Positions 61,662-64,000 of a stretch of DNA of 64,000 nucleotides are shown here, piece after piece; the stretch's first letter is position 1; every line of letters starts with the position of its first letter. Under the pieces are notes generated by a model. That model was not told where the DNA came from. It was given only the letters and a program-made list of their open reading frames with translations, and searched no databases. The position numbers and the translations under genes were made by a program. Source of the DNA: Gelidibacter japonicus (GTDB lineage: Bacteria > Bacteroidota > Bacteroidia > Flavobacteriales > Flavobacteriaceae); NCBI RefSeq assembly GCF_010725055.1, contig NZ_BJKB01000011.1, forward strand, positions 116,359 to 180,358. Reading direction: 5' to 3'.

Positions 61662-61710
61662 TGATCGATGAACGATGACTGAAGACTGAAGACTGAAGAC
61701 TGAAGACTAA
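61662..61710 (+). repeat. Heptamer array after the exonuclease III stop
   Basis: Directly after TGA: TGATCGA, TGAACGA, TGACTGA, AGACTGA, AGACTGA, AGACTGA, AGACTAA. Seven full 7-mers in register with the stop codon; the same register extends back into the last codons (AGATTGA). Confidence 0.9.
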
Positions 61711-61741
61711 TAAATGAACCTAACAATAAACACTTATAAAC

Positions 61742-62698
61742 ATGATTAAAAAATTGTCCCTTATTGCGTTGACGCTTGTGTTGACAACGTCTTGTGTGTC
61801 TAAAAAAATCTATACAGATTTAGAAAGTAAATACGCCAACTTAAGAAAAGAGAATCGGGAAATTGCTGATGAAAACGCCAATCTAAAAAAGGATTTGATC
61901 CTTGCGCAAAATAGATTGTCTCAATTACAAAGGGATTACGATGATACTACCGCGAAACGCAATCAGCTTCAAAAGGAGTATGATGTCACCAGCACCAATC
62001 TTAGAAATTTACAGGAATCATATCAGGCCTTAGAGAAAAACAGTTCTTCAGCAATTGCCGAGAATGCCAAAAAGAACAGAGAGCTATTGGCACAATTGGA
62101 AGCAAAAGAACAAGCTTTAGCCAATGAAAACTCGCGTTTGCAAAAATTAAAAGAAGATATGGAAGCTCGTTCACAGCGGATTGCAGAGCTTGAAAGCGTG
62201 ATTGCCGCGAAAGATGCTGCCATGAACAAACTCAAAAATGCCATTTCTACCGCATTGACCAATTTTGAAGGTAAAGGTCTGACTGTTGAACAGCGTGATG
62301 GGAAAGTCTATGTCTCCATGGAAAATAAGTTGTTGTTTCAATCCGGCAGTTGGGCCGTGGGCAATAATGGTAGAGAAGCCGTAAAACAATTGGGAAGCGT
62401 ATTGGCTCAAAATCCGGATATTGCAATTCTGATAGAAGGTCATACGGACACTGATCCTTATAATGGCACTGGACCAATGAATAGTAACTGGGATCTATCC
62501 ACTAAACGCGCTACCGCTATTGTTCAAATTTTAAAAGAGAATCCGGCCATCAATCCTGAGAACCTGACTGCCGCTGGTCGTGGTGAATATGCACCAATCG
62601 CATCAAACGACACCCCAGAAGGTAAAGCCAAAAACAGACGTATTGAGGTCATATTGACCCCTAAATTGGATGAGATTTCGAGATTGTTGAATGATTAA
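61742..62698 (+). CDS. OmpA family lipoprotein with coiled coil
   Basis: 318 residues. Lipoprotein signal (LSLIALTLVLTTSCVSKKI, Cys ~18). Residues ~25-165 form a long coiled coil (ESKYANLRKENREIADENAN, AQLEAKEQALANENSRLQKL). The C-terminal ~130 residues are an OmpA-type peptidoglycan-binding domain: NKLLFQSGSWAVGNNGREAV, IAILIEGHTDTDPYNGTG, NWDLSTKRATAIVQIL (Asp and Arg binding diaminopimelate) and LTAAGRGEYAPIASNDTPEG followed by KAKNRRIEVIL. It probably links the outer membrane to the wall. Stop followed by a strong hairpin. Confidence 0.95.
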   Translation: MIKKLSLIALTLVLTTSCVSKKIYTDLESKYANLRKENREIADENANLKKDLILAQNRLSQLQRDYDDTTAKRNQLQKEYDVTSTNLRNLQESYQALEKNSSSAIAENAKKNRELLAQLEAKEQALANENSRLQKLKEDMEARSQRIAELESVIAAKDAAMNKLKNAISTALTNFEGKGLTVEQRDGKVYVSMENKLLFQSGSWAVGNNGREAVKQLGSVLAQNPDIAILIEGHTDTDPYNGTGPMNSNWDLSTKRATAIVQILKENPAINPENLTAAGRGEYAPIASNDTPEGKAKNRRIEVILTPKLDEISRLLND

Positions 62699-62706
62699 GT
62701 AGCTTC

Positions 62707-62740
62707 AGACCTGTCAGGTTTTCAAAAACCTGACAGGTCT
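62707..62740. terminator. Perfect 16-bp hairpin terminator
   Basis: AGACCTGTCAGGTTTT / AAAACCTGACAGGTCT around a 2-nt loop, then TTTG. Stable and symmetrical. ACCTGACAGGT also looks like a dispersed palindrome of this phylum. Confidence 0.85.
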
Positions 62741-62781
62741 TTGTATAATCAAAAATGGAAAAGTTTAACTAACAAGGATAT

Positions 62782-62799
62782 CTCTGCTTTCGCAGGGAG
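62782..62799 (+). repeat. Start-proximal hairpin module (aldo/keto reductase copy)
   Basis: GATATCTCTGC-TTTC-GCAGGGAGT then ACATATGAAA: the stem is shorter and includes a G-T pair, same TTTC loop, five bases before the ATG. Confidence 0.65.
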
Positions 62800-62804
62800 T
62801 ACAT

Positions 62805-63839
62805 ATGAAATACACCACTCTACCCCACACCAATATAAAAGTCAGTAAACTGTGTTTGGGCACCATGACTTGGGGACGCCAAAACACCCAAACTGAAGCT
62901 TTTGATCAAATGGATTATGCATTTGATCAAGGCATCAATTTTTTTGATACTGCCGAACTTTATCCTGTTCCGTCAGAACCAAAAACCTATGCAGATACGG
63001 AGCGAATTATTGGCAACTGGTTTGACAAAACAGGACATAGAGACAAGGTGGTATTGGCTTCCAAAATTGCTGGACCAGGGGAGTACACGGCCCATATCAG
63101 AACCAATGGTTTTAGTCCAGAAGCCATAAAAGATGCAGTCAATAAAAGTTTAAAGCGACTGAAGACCGATTATATAGATTTATACCAACTGCATTGGCCA
63201 GAACGCAATACCAACACCTTGGGAATCAGAGATTATAAGCATGAAGACGAGCAATGGCAGGATAACTTCAATGAAATTCTTCATACCTTGGATGGCATCA
63301 TTACTTCTGGAAAAATTAGGCATATAGGCATATCCAATGAAAAGGCATGGGGAACAATGCGCTTTTTAGAGGAAACAAAATTGCACGATTTACCGCGTAT
63401 GATCACGATACAAAACGCCTATTCTTTAATCAACCGGATTTTTGAGGGAGATATGGCAGAAATAGCCATGAGAGAAAACATTGGGCTTTTGGCGTATTCA
63501 CCGATGGCCTGCGGTGTGTTGTCAGGAAAATATATCAAAGGAGAGGATACTAAAAACTCAAGATTAAATCTTTTTACACGATTTGCCAGATATAGCAGTG
63601 CGCAATGTACCAAAGCAACGAAACGATATCTTGCCATAGCAGATCAACACCATTTGTCTTTGGCACAAATGTCTTTGGCATTTGTAACCCAACAGCCTTT
63701 TGTAACCAGTAATATTATTGGAGCCACCAATTTAAGACAGCTCAAAGAAAATATTGACAGTATACATTTGAGCTTGAGCGAAGAAGTTTTGGACGCAATT
63801 GAAGAAGTCCATAAAGAAATCCCAAATCCATCTGCATAA
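62805..63839 (+). CDS. Aldo/keto reductase (Tas-like)
   Basis: 344-residue NADPH-dependent oxidoreductase, TIM barrel. KVSKLCLGTMTWGRQNTQTE at the N-terminus; tetrad Asp and Tyr in INFFDTAELYPVPSEP, Lys in KVVLASKIAGPGEY, His in YIDLYQLHWPERNTNT; cofactor-binding RHIGISNEKAWGTMRFLEE, LLAYSPMACGVLSGKYIKGE and VTSNIIGATNLRQLKENI. Length and the FFDTAELYPVP / LHWPER words match the E. coli Tas subgroup. Substrate unknown. Preceded by the hairpin module. Confidence 0.94.
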   Translation: MKYTTLPHTNIKVSKLCLGTMTWGRQNTQTEAFDQMDYAFDQGINFFDTAELYPVPSEPKTYADTERIIGNWFDKTGHRDKVVLASKIAGPGEYTAHIRTNGFSPEAIKDAVNKSLKRLKTDYIDLYQLHWPERNTNTLGIRDYKHEDEQWQDNFNEILHTLDGIITSGKIRHIGISNEKAWGTMRFLEETKLHDLPRMITIQNAYSLINRIFEGDMAEIAMRENIGLLAYSPMACGVLSGKYIKGEDTKNSRLNLFTRFARYSSAQCTKATKRYLAIADQHHLSLAQMSLAFVTQQPFVTSNIIGATNLRQLKENIDSIHLSLSEEVLDAIEEVHKEIPNPSA

Positions 63840-63914
63840 TCAAACAGAAGAATAAAAAAAGCGGACCATTTACGAGGCCACTGAAAAAGCATCTCATTTT
63901 TAGTGATTACTTTA

Positions 63915-63956
63915 AAGAAGCGATAAAATAAACCAAAATTTATTTTATCGCTTCTT
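63915..63956. terminator. Bidirectional intrinsic terminator
   Basis: 18-bp perfect stem AAGAAGCGATAAAATAAA / TTTATTTTATCGCTTCTT around a 6-nt loop, followed by a T-run. Lies 75 nt after the aldo/keto reductase and probably also serves a gene beyond the right edge. Confidence 0.88.
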
Positions 63957-64000
63957 TTTTTGGATCTGTTTTGACGAAGCTGATTAGGCTTTACCACAAC

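Noticed and set aside
63644..63997. 117-codon minus-strand open frame at the right edge
   Set aside because: It runs through a strong terminator hairpin and is antisense to the aldo/keto reductase; composition is not protein-like.
1..64000. tRNA, rRNA, prophage or plasmid features
   Set aside because: No cloverleaf with a TTCRA arm, rRNA sequence, phage structural gene, integrase or replication gene was recognised by eye; a tRNAscan or Rfam search would be decisive.

Overview
The window reads as part of a chromosome from a member of the Bacteroidota, most likely family Flavobacteriaceae. The evidence is low G+C, gene starts with no clear Shine-Dalgarno sequence, Bacteroidota-type -7 boxes (TAnnTTTG), and many families typical of that group: DUF4296, DUF4271, DUF3098, DUF3127, DUF4301, S46 dipeptidyl-peptidase, a single-chain glycyl-tRNA synthetase, a bacterial GGGP synthase and a TonB-dependent receptor. 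No rRNA, tRNA, CRISPR array, prophage or plasmid replication gene was recognised. Genus cannot be fixed from the sequence alone.

Layout. 1-4.6 kb: end of an NAD-dependent epimerase, a DUF4296 lipoprotein, dihydroorotase, a polyprenol-phosphate glycosyltransferase, DUF4271 and uroporphyrinogen-III synthase. 4.6-11.3 kb: PEP carboxykinase, DUF423, saccharopine-dehydrogenase-like enzyme with an Lrp regulator, a BI-1 family membrane protein, a lipoprotein and a membrane zinc peptidase. 11.5-20.5 kb: leuS, ftsX, DUF3098, uppP-truB (overlapping), a TonB-like protein, a thioredoxin-like protein and tag. 20.5-22.3 kb: a higher-order tandem repeat split by a complete IS3-family element. 22.4-30.4 kb: aat, DUF3127, flavin reductase, an orphan histidine kinase, HIT, greA, a Rieske-like lipoprotein and a TonB-dependent receptor. 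30.5-36.3 kb: a TPP riboswitch in front of that receptor, then arfB, DUF4301, a NadR-like kinase, a PnuC/PnuT transporter, a thiamine-binding protein, GGGP synthase and a phosphopantetheinyl transferase, all on the same strand. 36.4-48.6 kb: ahcY, vsr, S46 peptidase, an aminotransferase/omega-amidase pair, surface lipoproteins, comF and glyS. 49.4-57.3 kb: a heavy-metal efflux operon (His-rich protein, an RND pump fused to its outer-membrane factor, adaptor, P1B-type ATPase). 57.3-63.8 kb: a very large outer-membrane protein, exodeoxyribonuclease III, an OmpA lipoprotein and an aldo/keto reductase.

Two layers of non-coding structure stand out. First, degenerate 7-bp-period arrays occur throughout. 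In six cases (after the saccharopine-dehydrogenase-like gene, aat, arfB, the phosphopantetheinyl transferase, ahcY and the exonuclease III gene) the array can be read in whole heptamers starting at the base after the stop codon. A pair of inverted arrays forms the P3 arm of the TPP riboswitch. Second, a hairpin module (GATTCC-YRYTTTCRYR-GGAA type) sits a few bases upstream of ATGAAA at four unrelated genes. 

Functionally, the riboswitch, receptor, PnuC-family transporter, thiamine-binding protein and small-molecule kinase make a plausible thiamine acquisition and phosphorylation locus. The metal operon combines trans-envelope RND efflux with a P1B-4-type inner-membrane pump.
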